Source: an uncultured Verrucomicrobiota bacterium
GTDB taxonomy: Bacteria > Verrucomicrobiota > Verrucomicrobiia > Limisphaerales > UBA9464
Direction: 5' to 3'
DNA: 61,123 nt
Assembly (NCBI GenBank): GCA_903922605.1
Contig: CAIXUG010000067.1
Location: 1-61,123 of the forward strand
Below the pieces are notes generated by a model. It made no database searches. It was not told the DNA's origin and saw only the letters and a program-made list of their open reading frames with translations. The position numbers were made by a program, and so were the translations under genes. Below are positions 38,541-47,500 of this stretch, in pieces. Position 1 is the stretch's first letter; each line of letters starts with the position of its first letter.

Positions 38541-40913
38541 TTGAACGTCACCCCTGTCATCCCCGATCACGAACTGCTGCGGCTCATTGGCCGGGGCAGT
38601 TACGGCGAAGTGTGGCTCGCCCGGAGCGTTCTCGGAACCATGCGCGCGGCGAAAGTGGTCTTCCGCGCGGACTTCGATTCACCGCGCCCGTTCGAGCGGG
38701 AATTCCATGGCATCCAACGCTTTGAGCCGGTGTCGCGCTCGCACGAGGGCTTGGTGGATATCCTCCAGGTCGGCCGCAACGACACCGACGGCTACTTCTA
38801 CTACGTGATGGAGCTGGCGGACGCGGTGCCGAAGGAAGGCACCGAACCGAAGTCCAAGCCGTCGAACCCCAAGGCGAAGACCCAGAGTCTCAAATCCAAG
38901 GGACGCTCCTCCGACCCGGTTGCGCCCGCCACCTTTGACGCGGCGGACTATTCACCCCGCACGCTCGCCGCCGAATTGGCCGCCGGGAAACGGCTGCCGT
39001 CCGCCGAGTGCGTGGAGATTTTCCACTCGCTGGCGCTCGCGCTGGCGCACCTGCACGAGGCCGGCCTGGTACACCGCGACATCAAGCCCTCGAACATCAT
39101 TTTCGTTGGCGGCGCGGTGAAGTTCGCCGACATCGGACTCGTCACCGCCGCGGACGACACCGGCTCGTTTGTCGGTACCGAAGGCTTCATTCCGCCGGAA
39201 GGTTCCGGCACGCCGACCGCCGACATCTACAGCCTGGGCAAGGTGCTCTACGAGGCGGCCACCGGTCGCGACCGGAAGGAATTCCCCGCCCTGCCGCTCG
39301 ATGATCACGATCTCTCAGCGAATTCGGGCCTGTTGGAGCTGAACGCGATCATCGTGAAGGCCTGCGCCGCCAACCCGGCCCAGCGCTACACTTCGGCGGA
39401 AGATTTCGTTGCCGACCTCGCCCTGCTGCGGGCCGGCAAGTCGGTCAAGGCCTCGCGCCAGCAGGCCCGCCGCCGCGCGCTGGGCCTGCGCGTGGTCCTG
39501 CCCGCGTTGGCCGTCCTGGGTCTCGTAATTTTTGCCGTGACCGCCTGGCATCGCGCCCAACGGACCGGCACCTCCTCCCCTTCCACGACCGCCACGCCGA
39601 AGCAGACGGCGGCAGAACTGCTCGCGCAGGTCAGGCGACTGCGCGGTGAAGCCCAGCCCGGCTGGCGCACGACGGCGCTGGATCTGCTCGCCAAGGCACA
39701 GGCCATCTTTCCGTTGCCGGAACTGCGCCAGGAGGCGGTGTTCGCGCTGGCGACAGCCGACCTGCGTCCGCTGAGCTGGACGCCTCCCGGCCCGGCCGCC
39801 CCGTTGCTCGTGGATTTCGCACGCGACCGCTATGTCACCGCCCTGCCGGATGGGACGGTTTCCTTCCGGTCCCTGCGCGATCACGTGGAACTGTTCCACC
39901 ACGACCGGGAGATCTGGCCCGTCGAGCGGTTCATCGAATTCTCTGCGAACGGCAACTGGCTGGTCCTCCTCGCCAATGACAACACCTTCCGGTTCCGCCG
40001 CTGCGATCCGGGCACGGGAGCCTGGTCCTGGCGGGGGCGCATCAACGCGCCCAACCACGCCTCGTTCAATTCCGAGGGCAAGATGGTGGCCTACACCTTC
40101 CATCTGCTCGACATGGCGGAAACCACCCTGACGCTTTCACCCACCTCCGACATGGCACAGAGGCGCTTCATCAAACTCCCCGGTCCCTACGGCCGGTTTG
40201 CGTGGTCGCCCAGCGACCAGCGCATCGCGGTGCTCATCACCCAGCCGCCGGCCGTGGCCCTGGTGGATGTCGCGCTCGGCAGCGTGGCTGAAACGTACCC
40301 GCTGAGCGACGCACCCCTGGCGTTTGCCTGGCAGATCGACGCCCGTCACCTGATCTGCAGCACCCGCCGTGAAATCCTGGTGATCGATACCGCGACGGGT
40401 GAACTGGACTCCCTGGCCCCCGGCGTCGGCGGTGTCTCCAGCATGGGTCTGGATGACAGCGGACATCTTCTCGCGACGACCGGCGCCGACGGTCATGTGC
40501 GATTGTGGGACTTGCCCACGAAACGCCAGCTCGTCGAGATCAGCCTGCCCGCCGAACGGGTGGAACTGTCGCCCACCGGCCGCCAGCTCGTCGCATACTC
40601 GGCCAGCCAGACTCACGCCACGCTCTGGGAATTTGCCAGCCCGCGCGATGTCGTTCACTTCCTGTCGCCCAAGGAAAAGGCCCTGCCCCTCTCCACCAAC
40701 ACGGTGGGCGGGCTCCGGCTTGATGCGCGGGGAGTCTGGGCCGATACGGGCACCAACGGACCGGTGCAACTGCCCGCCGCCGGTGAAATCAAAGGCGTCG
40801 CCCGCTCACAGAACGCCGCCTGGGTCCACGTGCACCTGACCGACGGGGGAGTGCAGGAATGGTATCTGCCGCGCCTGAAGGAACGGCTGGAAACGCTGGG
40901 CTTCGGCTGGTGA
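38541..40913 (+). CDS. Membrane Ser/Thr protein kinase with WD40-like domain (module 2)
   Basis: 790 residues, apparently TTG-initiated at 38541 (the frame has no better start before the glycine loop GRGSYG). Kinase parts: Lys38, a Lys/Ser/Pro-rich insert near 98-135, HRDIKPSN (178-185), and DIG at 197-199 where DFG is usual. A transmembrane helix lies near 314-336. The extracytoplasmic part has beta-propeller-like repeats (FAWSPSDQR, VRLWDLPTKRQLVEI). The product probably acts on the ECF factor 102 bp upstream. Confidence 0.88.
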   Translation: MNVTPVIPDHELLRLIGRGSYGEVWLARSVLGTMRAAKVVFRADFDSPRPFEREFHGIQRFEPVSRSHEGLVDILQVGRNDTDGYFYYVMELADAVPKEGTEPKSKPSNPKAKTQSLKSKGRSSDPVAPATFDAADYSPRTLAAELAAGKRLPSAECVEIFHSLALALAHLHEAGLVHRDIKPSNIIFVGGAVKFADIGLVTAADDTGSFVGTEGFIPPEGSGTPTADIYSLGKVLYEAATGRDRKEFPALPLDDHDLSANSGLLELNAIIVKACAANPAQRYTSAEDFVADLALLRAGKSVKASRQQARRRALGLRVVLPALAVLGLVIFAVTAWHRAQRTGTSSPSTTATPKQTAAELLAQVRRLRGEAQPGWRTTALDLLAKAQAIFPLPELRQEAVFALATADLRPLSWTPPGPAAPLLVDFARDRYVTALPDGTVSFRSLRDHVELFHHDREIWPVERFIEFSANGNWLVLLANDNTFRFRRCDPGTGAWSWRGRINAPNHASFNSEGKMVAYTFHLLDMAETTLTLSPTSDMAQRRFIKLPGPYGRFAWSPSDQRIAVLITQPPAVALVDVALGSVAETYPLSDAPLAFAWQIDARHLICSTRREILVIDTATGELDSLAPGVGGVSSMGLDDSGHLLATTGADGHVRLWDLPTKRQLVEISLPAERVELSPTGRQLVAYSASQTHATLWEFASPRDVVHFLSPKEKALPLSTNTVGGLRLDARGVWADTGTNGPVQLPAAGEIKGVARSQNAAWVHVHLTDGGVQEWYLPRLKERLETLGFGW

Positions 40914-40925
40914 GCCCGGCGGGCG

Positions 40926-41927
40926 TCAACGCTGCGCCGCCGGCGCTGGCGAAGTCTGTTCGTATAGCCGGCCCAGTTCCACCAGCAGCGACTCCAACTG
41001 CCGGTAGTAATCGTCGCCCGGCATTGGCGGACGGTTTTCACGGAGATGGGCCACGGCCAGCTCCAGCTCATCGCGTTTCGCCCGGTCGGCGGCGGAGAGC
41101 GCCTGCTCTTCGGCGCTCCTTACGAGGTGAAACTGGTTCGCGCGCAGGCCATCGAGCGAGAGTCCGTCCTTGGCCTTCTTCGTGGCGCGCGTGCCCCGGA
41201 ACCAGTCCACCGGCGTGCCCAATCCATCGCCATTGTCGTCGATGAGCGCATGCTCCGTGGCCAGCCGGCCCTCGGTTTTGTAAAACTCCGCCACCCGCGC
41301 GGCGGCACTGAGGAATGCCTCCAGCAGCGAAGTCTGGCCGTCCTGATCCAGATCACCCTGCGGATCGGTGATCGCCTCGGCCAGCATCTGGCCAAAGCGG
41401 GTGAAGTTCTGTTCGTTGCCGCTCCGCGTCGCGGTGACGATGACGCGGTTCGTGCCGGACAGCGGCTTGATGAACGGCGCGCTGGCCGAAGCGGTATTGA
41501 TCACGGCCACCGGCCGGTGGAAGGGCTTCAACCAGAGCGCGAGATTCGTCACCGAGAGGTCCGGGCCGCGCAGGTTGAACTTCGCCTCCTGACCGTCGAA
41601 CGTGCCGTGCCCGATGAGCACCAGCCAGAGCTCCGCCGGACCGTCCTTGGGCTCGGCCTCAAAGGCCAACCGGAGGCGTTCGAGGTCGTTGGTGGAGGCA
41701 CCTTCGTCCAGGCCAAGCGTGACCCGCTTCGCCCCGGCGCGGGCGCAGACAGCCTCCCACAGAGCAGCCTGCCGCACAAAGTTCGTCGCAAACTCCGCCT
41801 CGCCCGGTGCGCCCACCACCAGCAGCACGGTAGGCGCATCGTTGGTCACGACAGCCGGCTGGGCCGTGCTGGAAAAGGTCAGCACCAGCGCAAGCAATCC
41901 GAGCCAGAATGCGGTTCGCGTCGTCAC
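40926..41927 (-). CDS. Exported caspase/C13-fold protein lacking the catalytic Cys
   Basis: 333 residues from GTG 41927, whose GTGA overlaps the upstream stop. Signal peptide (FWLGLLALVLTFSSTAQ), then a caspase-like fold: VLIGHGTFDG with His107, and VINTASASA (142-150) where a catalytic Cys would be expected, followed by VTATRSGNEQN. The only Cys is residue 61, so a standard Cys protease is not expected. Two Ca-loop motifs follow: DLDQDGQTSLLE (192-203) and DDNGDG (230-235). Last gene of the long minus-strand cluster. Confidence 0.75.
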   Translation of the reverse strand: MTTRTAFWLGLLALVLTFSSTAQPAVVTNDAPTVLLVVGAPGEAEFATNFVRQAALWEAVCARAGAKRVTLGLDEGASTNDLERLRLAFEAEPKDGPAELWLVLIGHGTFDGQEAKFNLRGPDLSVTNLALWLKPFHRPVAVINTASASAPFIKPLSGTNRVIVTATRSGNEQNFTRFGQMLAEAITDPQGDLDQDGQTSLLEAFLSAAARVAEFYKTEGRLATEHALIDDNGDGLGTPVDWFRGTRATKKAKDGLSLDGLRANQFHLVRSAEEQALSAADRAKRDELELAVAHLRENRPPMPGDDYYRQLESLLVELGRLYEQTSPAPAAQR

Positions 41928-44308
41928 GGCATTCCTTTCCAGCGGCGCAGGCCCCATTCCGCCAGCAGGCACGACAGCGCCAGCGCAAACATCGCGGGCG
42001 TATGCCAGAGGGGATACGACCAGGCCTCCATCACCGGCGCATGCCGGGTCGGCAGGCTGCGGACAAATTCATCCAGCCGGCCCGCCGCGATAATTTCGCC
42101 GCCGGTTTTTCGCGCAATGCTTTCCAGCAGGGCCTCGTTGGGCACCAGCGAGCGGAACTCTTCTGCTGCGAGATCCGAGCTCCAGCCAGCCTCGGCCCGG
42201 CCGACTTCGCCACCCATGGAATTGGTCACGCTCGCCGTCGCTTTGAAGCCGCCGGTCAGCCGTGGCACGTAGGTTGCCTCGTACAGGCCCGGCTCGCTCA
42301 ACGAAGGCTCGGCCGGCAGCCGCAAGATGCCGGTGGCAGCCGTTCCGGGTGCGGTGTCGAAAAGCACCGGCTCCACCGCGACACTGACGGAGGCGTTGTC
42401 GAGCGGCTGGAATTTCGCATCCCGCACACGCACCTGCAGCCGTACCGCACCGTTCGGATCATCGGGCTGCGGCTCGGTGGTGAGATCCACGCGGTTCGGC
42501 ACATCCGCGATGAGCCAGCGCAGCAGCTGCCGCCACGACTTGTCCATGTCGGCGTGGGCGGCCTCATCTTTCATGCCCCAGCGCCATACGTCGCCCACAG
42601 TGAGGGCCGCGGTCCGCCCGCGCCCGAAGCGCTGCACCACCAACGCCGGGTGCTCTTTGCCGGATTCATCCGCCGCCGTCGCGATGACACTGGCGCCGGG
42701 CTTGGCCTCGCGCACGCGGTTCATCACCTCGAACTTCGGCATCTCGTCGAGACGCGTCCGTTCGTCGGCCTCGTTGTCGCGCAAGCGCGCCCAGGACTGG
42801 AGCCAGCCCTCGCGCGAGAGGCTGAACTTCAGCGGACCCGCCGGCGCGGCTTCATCGGGACGGTCGAGATAGACCGGCAGCATGTCGCCGATGGGCGTGC
42901 GCCCATATTGCCCCTGCTGGAACGACTCCATGCCACCCAGCATCAGAAATCCGCCGCCGCGCTCGGACACGAACTTCTGCAGCAACAGCGCCTGTTCGGG
43001 TGAAAAAAACTCCGCCTCCAGATCATCCACGATGACCGCCTGGTAGCCGTAAAGCTCCTCCGCCGTGCGCGGGAAGCCGCTGCGCAGCTCCACCTCGTCG
43101 CGCGTGTTCAAGCGCGTGAGCACGGGCTGGTCGTACCGCTCCGCCGCCTCGCGGGTCTGATCGCCAAAGCCACGGAACAGCGGGTTGCCGGTCTCACCGG
43201 CGCGGCCGCGGAACTCAAACTTCGGCTCGCGCTTGGCGATGCGGATGAGCCCAACGAGCTGGAGCTGGTCGTCATCCGCAATGGCGCGGTTGAGGAACTT
43301 GAACTCCCAGTTGGGCCGGCCCGCGACGTACAGGATGCGGAATGGGCCCTGTCCGCGATCCGCGACAATCACGCGCGAGTTGTTCGCCAGCGTCGCCTCG
43401 GCGGTGTTCGTCGCACTCGCGTTACGCGCAATTTCGCCCTCGAGGCCGACGCGCAACTGGTAGAAGGACACGCCTGGTTTCTCCGGTTTCACCTGGAACC
43501 GCAGCGCGGCGGCACCGCCATCGGCCCGACCACGCACGGCCTGCTCGCTCACGGTTTTGCCGGCCCGGTCCCGCAACTGGGCCACCACTTTTTCGCCCGT
43601 GAAACCCGCGGTTGCCACCTCGGCCTGCACCGAAACAGGCGCATCCTCAAACACCGTCTGGCTCACCGCGACCTGCTGGAGCGAAACATCCTTCACCGCG
43701 TCGCGCTTGCCAATGACCACCGGATAGACCGGCGGCAAACCCGTGAGATCCGGCAAGGCGCCGTGGATGTCCGTGGCGTTCCCGTCGGTGAACAGCAGCA
43801 CACCTGCGAGCGGGCGCCCCTTATAGCGTTCCGCCAGCGTGCGCAGGGCCGAGCCGATGGCCGAAGCCCGGCCATCGAAGTTCAGCTCGGCAAAGTCGCG
43901 GACGTTCTGGAGCCGGGTGTCGAACAGGTAGCGGCGCACGTCGAAGTCGCCGGCCAGCTGACTCGGCCAGGTCGCGCGGCCCGGATCGAGCAGTTCACGC
44001 AGACCTTCACTGCGGCTCTGCGTCGCACCCGCATCGCGGATCTGCATGCCCTGGCTGTTGTCCGCCACGACGGCAAACAGGTTGGCACCGGGCCGTGCCC
44101 GTTGGCCGGTCCAGAGCGGTTCCAGCAAACAAAACGCCAGCGCCGCAACGCCGAGAAGCTTCAGCCCGAGGCAGACCCAGCGCAGCGGCCCGGTCACGGC
44201 CGCACGATAGCTCCACACGAGGATGACCAGTGTGGCCACCAGCAGGCCACCCGCCGGCAGCAGCCAGTTCGACCCGGAGAAAGTGAGGGAGGCAAAAAAC
44301 ATTCCCAT
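41924..44308 (-). CDS. VWA/glutamine-amidotransferase-like membrane protein
   Basis: 794 residues from ATG 44308 (an ATG at 44377 is rejected as it adds a non-hydrophobic lead). Two N-terminal helices (LLVATLVILVWSY, CLGLKLLGVAALAFCLLEPLW), a von Willebrand A-like part (FAVVADNSQGMQIRD, VLLFTDGNATD), a beta-rich middle, a GATase1-like segment (YQAVIVDDLEAEFF...GGGFLMLGGMESF) and a C-terminal helix (LWHTPAMFALALSCLLAEWGL). Such proteins are found in MoxR/VWA clusters. Exact role unknown. Confidence 0.8.
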   Translation of the reverse strand: MGMFFASLTFSGSNWLLPAGGLLVATLVILVWSYRAAVTGPLRWVCLGLKLLGVAALAFCLLEPLWTGQRARPGANLFAVVADNSQGMQIRDAGATQSRSEGLRELLDPGRATWPSQLAGDFDVRRYLFDTRLQNVRDFAELNFDGRASAIGSALRTLAERYKGRPLAGVLLFTDGNATDIHGALPDLTGLPPVYPVVIGKRDAVKDVSLQQVAVSQTVFEDAPVSVQAEVATAGFTGEKVVAQLRDRAGKTVSEQAVRGRADGGAAALRFQVKPEKPGVSFYQLRVGLEGEIARNASATNTAEATLANNSRVIVADRGQGPFRILYVAGRPNWEFKFLNRAIADDDQLQLVGLIRIAKREPKFEFRGRAGETGNPLFRGFGDQTREAAERYDQPVLTRLNTRDEVELRSGFPRTAEELYGYQAVIVDDLEAEFFSPEQALLLQKFVSERGGGFLMLGGMESFQQGQYGRTPIGDMLPVYLDRPDEAAPAGPLKFSLSREGWLQSWARLRDNEADERTRLDEMPKFEVMNRVREAKPGASVIATAADESGKEHPALVVQRFGRGRTAALTVGDVWRWGMKDEAAHADMDKSWRQLLRWLIADVPNRVDLTTEPQPDDPNGAVRLQVRVRDAKFQPLDNASVSVAVEPVLFDTAPGTAATGILRLPAEPSLSEPGLYEATYVPRLTGGFKATASVTNSMGGEVGRAEAGWSSDLAAEEFRSLVPNEALLESIARKTGGEIIAAGRLDEFVRSLPTRHAPVMEAWSYPLWHTPAMFALALSCLLAEWGLRRWKGMP

Positions 44309-44340
44309 GCTCACTCCCGCATCCTTTGAAATCGGGATGA

Positions 44341-44424
44341 AAGGTTGCGCGTGCCCTCGCGCTGAGTCGGGCGACAATTCCCCCTCTCACGGAGGGAGAG
44401 GGCCGGGGTGAGGGGGAACGCCCC
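44341..44424. repeat. Half copy of the 163-bp palindromic element
   Basis: Matches the right half of the element at 50892-51054: gtcgggcgacaattccccctc, ggagggagagggccggggtgag. It lies in the gap between the VWA gene start (44308) and the DUF4175-like gene stop (44544). Confidence 0.7.
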
Positions 44425-44477
44425 ATACGAACGGACGCCAACGGCCATGCCCTTCACCTCAACACGGATGTACGCCG

Positions 44478-44518
44478 CGCAGGTTGAAAACCTGCGATAC
44501 AGCAGATTGAAAATCTGC
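44478..44518. repeat. Tandem short hairpins
   Basis: Two small hairpins: 44478-44496 (cgcaggttgaaaacctgcg) and 44502-44518 (gcagattgaaaatctgc), each with a ttgaaaa-like loop. The unit is a familiar dispersed REP pattern in many bacteria. Confidence 0.65.
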
Positions 44519-44543
44519 GCTACGGGATGGGCGACACGCATGC

Positions 44544-47500
44544 TCATTTGTCCTTCCCCAGATCCTCGTAATAGCGGCGCACCAGCTCCGAATAGCGGTT
44601 CGGCACCGGATCACGGTCGATGGGCACCAGGGAATCCTCCGTCGTGCGCCGGGCCAGCTCCTCGCGGATGCGGCTGCGCACCTCGACCAGCGGCTTCACC
44701 ACCTTGAGCTGCACGTTCGCCCAGTCGGGCTTTTTGAGGTCGCGCCGGAATTCGAGGCGCATCAGGCGCGCCTGTTCCCGCGCGTTGGCCACGTTGCTGC
44801 GCAGGTCGGGCGCATCAACCATCTCCTCCACGTCCCGCAGACGGTCGGCCCAGGTTGCAAAATCTTCGCCGGTGATGGGACCGGCGGCATCACCACCACC
44901 ACCGCCGCCGCCGTTTCCAGCCCGCTGGCCGGACATGATGCGCTCCAGATCAAGACCGCCCTGACCGCCCTGACTTTCGCCCGCATTCTGGCCACGCTGA
45001 CCGCGCTGTCCCTGATTCGCCTGCTGACGTTGCGGCGAACCCGGTTGCTGTCCACCTCCACCGCCCTGCCCTTGACCACTCTGACCCGCCTGTTGCGAAG
45101 GCGACGAGGACTGCGCTTGCTGCCCCTGCCCTTGGCCTTGCCCCTGACCCTGTCCTTTTCCGGGTTGCTGGCCCTGCCCCGGCTGCTGGCCTTCACCGGG
45201 CTTTTGCCCCTGACCATTCGGCGCGTTGGCCGATTGGGATTGCCCCGGCTGGCGGCCTTGCCCCTGCCCCTGCCCTTCGGAAGCCGGTTGTGGGGCCGTA
45301 CCGGGTTGCCCGCCGCCCGCGAGCTGAGGACGTTCCCCTTCCGCTCCCGGTTGTTCGCCGAGATTGCTTCCCGGCTGACGCTGACCGCCCGGCCCCTGCG
45401 CCTGCTGGGCGGCATTGGTGGAACCCGTCGCCTTGGCCAGCTCGCGTTCCAACTGCTGGGTGAGCGACTCCAGCTCCTGCTGGGCGAGCCGCAGCGCTTC
45501 CGTGTCGTCGCCGAGCACTTTCTCGGCGGCGCGTTCAACGCCCTGCTTCAGCGTGTCGATGCTGGCGCGCGCGCGCCGCTCGGCCGCGCCAGCCGCCCCC
45601 TCGGCGCCCTGTCGCAGCATCTCGGCGGTGAGCTCCAAGGATTTCGCACCGTCCGTCGAAGACGACATCTCCTGCAGCCGGTCGTACATGCTCCGCGTCA
45701 TCATGTTGCTGCGGATGAGCTCTTCCTGAAGCTGTTTGACGCTGTTCGCGTCGTCCTGGCTGAACTTGCGGACAGTATCGTAAAGCTGGCGCGACAGCAG
45801 CGGCTCGGAGCTTTCGGCCTGCTGTGACATCTGCGTCGCGCGGGCGACCAGGTTCGTCATGCGTTCCTTCTGCTTGGCCAGCTGGTCGAGCACGTCCCTG
45901 TGTCCGCCCGCATCGGGATCGCTGAGCGTCTTGCGCTTGGAATCATCGGGCGCGGCCAGTTTCTTCTCCAGTTCCTCCTGCTGGCGCGCCAGTTCGCGGG
46001 CCTCGGCGCGCATGTCGCGCATGTCCTCGGCAAACTCGCTGGAATTCTGTTTGCGCAGGTTGTCACGCATGTCCTGCAACTGCCGCTGTGCCCGCGTGCC
46101 CGCGGCCAGCGCCTGCGAAACCTGTCCGTCGCCCGTGGCTTCGGCCGCCTGCTGCAGCTCGTCGCGGGTCTGGTCGAGCTGCTTGCGTTGCTCGTCCATG
46201 CGCGACTGATTTTCGGGCCGGTTCATCCGCTGCTGCAGCTCATCCACATCCGCGAGTTGCTGCTTCTGCTCTTCCTGCAGGCGCTTCAACTGCCGGCGGA
46301 TTTCATCGCGTTCCTTCTCCGACTTCGCTTCCTGCAACGCGGTCTGCAGTTCCTTGAGCCGCTCGTTCACGTCCTGCTGGCGGCGGGCCAGCTCCTGCAA
46401 ACGGTTCATCACCTGCAACTGCTCACGGCGTTCCTGGTTCTGGGGCGCCTGGGCCTGCCGCTGGGTTTCGTAATGGTTCTCCGACTGGGTCAGTTCCAGC
46501 TCGTCGATCTGCCGCTGATTGCGCTGGTCATTCTGGCCCTGTCCCTGGCTCCGGTTGCGGGCGCGGGTCACGGAAGTTTCGCGTGCCTGCAGCTTCAACA
46601 GCGCCTGATAAGCGGCCTCCTCGGCAACCAGCGCATCGGACAGCGCAGCGGGCGAGCCCTTGGCCTTGTCCAGCTCTTCCAGCGAACGCTCCATCTGCGC
46701 GATGGCGGCGGACCAGAGCGTCTTGGCACCCGGTGCCTGCTGGCTCTCCATCGTTCCCTTGGCCTGCTCGATGGCCTGCTCCGCCGATTCGCGGATGACG
46801 GCGAGATCGTCTTCGTAGCGACCGGGTGCGGCCGATTTGTTCGGCTGGCCGGACGCACCAGTGCGACGCCGGGCACGGGCCGGATTCGGGGTGGGCGAAT
46901 CGCCGGCGGATGAATCGGCACTCTGGCCCATGAACTGGGCGCTCACGGACAGCAACCTGTGCCCGGCAACGATGGGAGACTGTTCGTCGGTCGCCTCACT
47001 CGCAGCGCTGCCCTTGGTGGCCGGTACCGGTTTGGCCGGCGGCTCCTTCTTGCCCGCCTTCGAGCCGTGATCGCGCTGCAGTCTCCATGTGGCGTTAATG
47101 ATCTGCTTTTGCAGCTCCGCGAGCTTGGTGGTCGGGTTGCGTTGGCCGTCCTGTCCGCCGCTGCCCTCCTGGTTGCCACCGCCTTCGGCCTCGCGAAAGA
47201 TTTCATCGAACGGTCGTACTTCCCCGAAGTACAGGTCGCCCGTGGTCCGGCGCACCTGCCCATCCGGACCGATATCGTCCGCCCAGACAAACCACGCGAT
47301 GACCTGATCCGGCTGCGCCCCGAGATCCTCCAGCTTGAGCAGGTGCTGGAAGGAGCGCCGTTCCTTCCCGGCGACATCGTGGCCCAACGCGACAAACTTG
47401 GTCTCCTGCCCCACCTGCGTGAAGGCGATCCCATAGGCCGGAATGCCGAAGTCGTCCCAGACCGTACCCGTAAACGAGATCTCCTCCAGCGCGGACGGGC

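Noticed and set aside
45900-46913. Plus-strand Leu-rich ORF in the DUF4175-like gene
   Set aside because: Antisense to coiled-coil coding sequence, which gives Leu-rich shadows.
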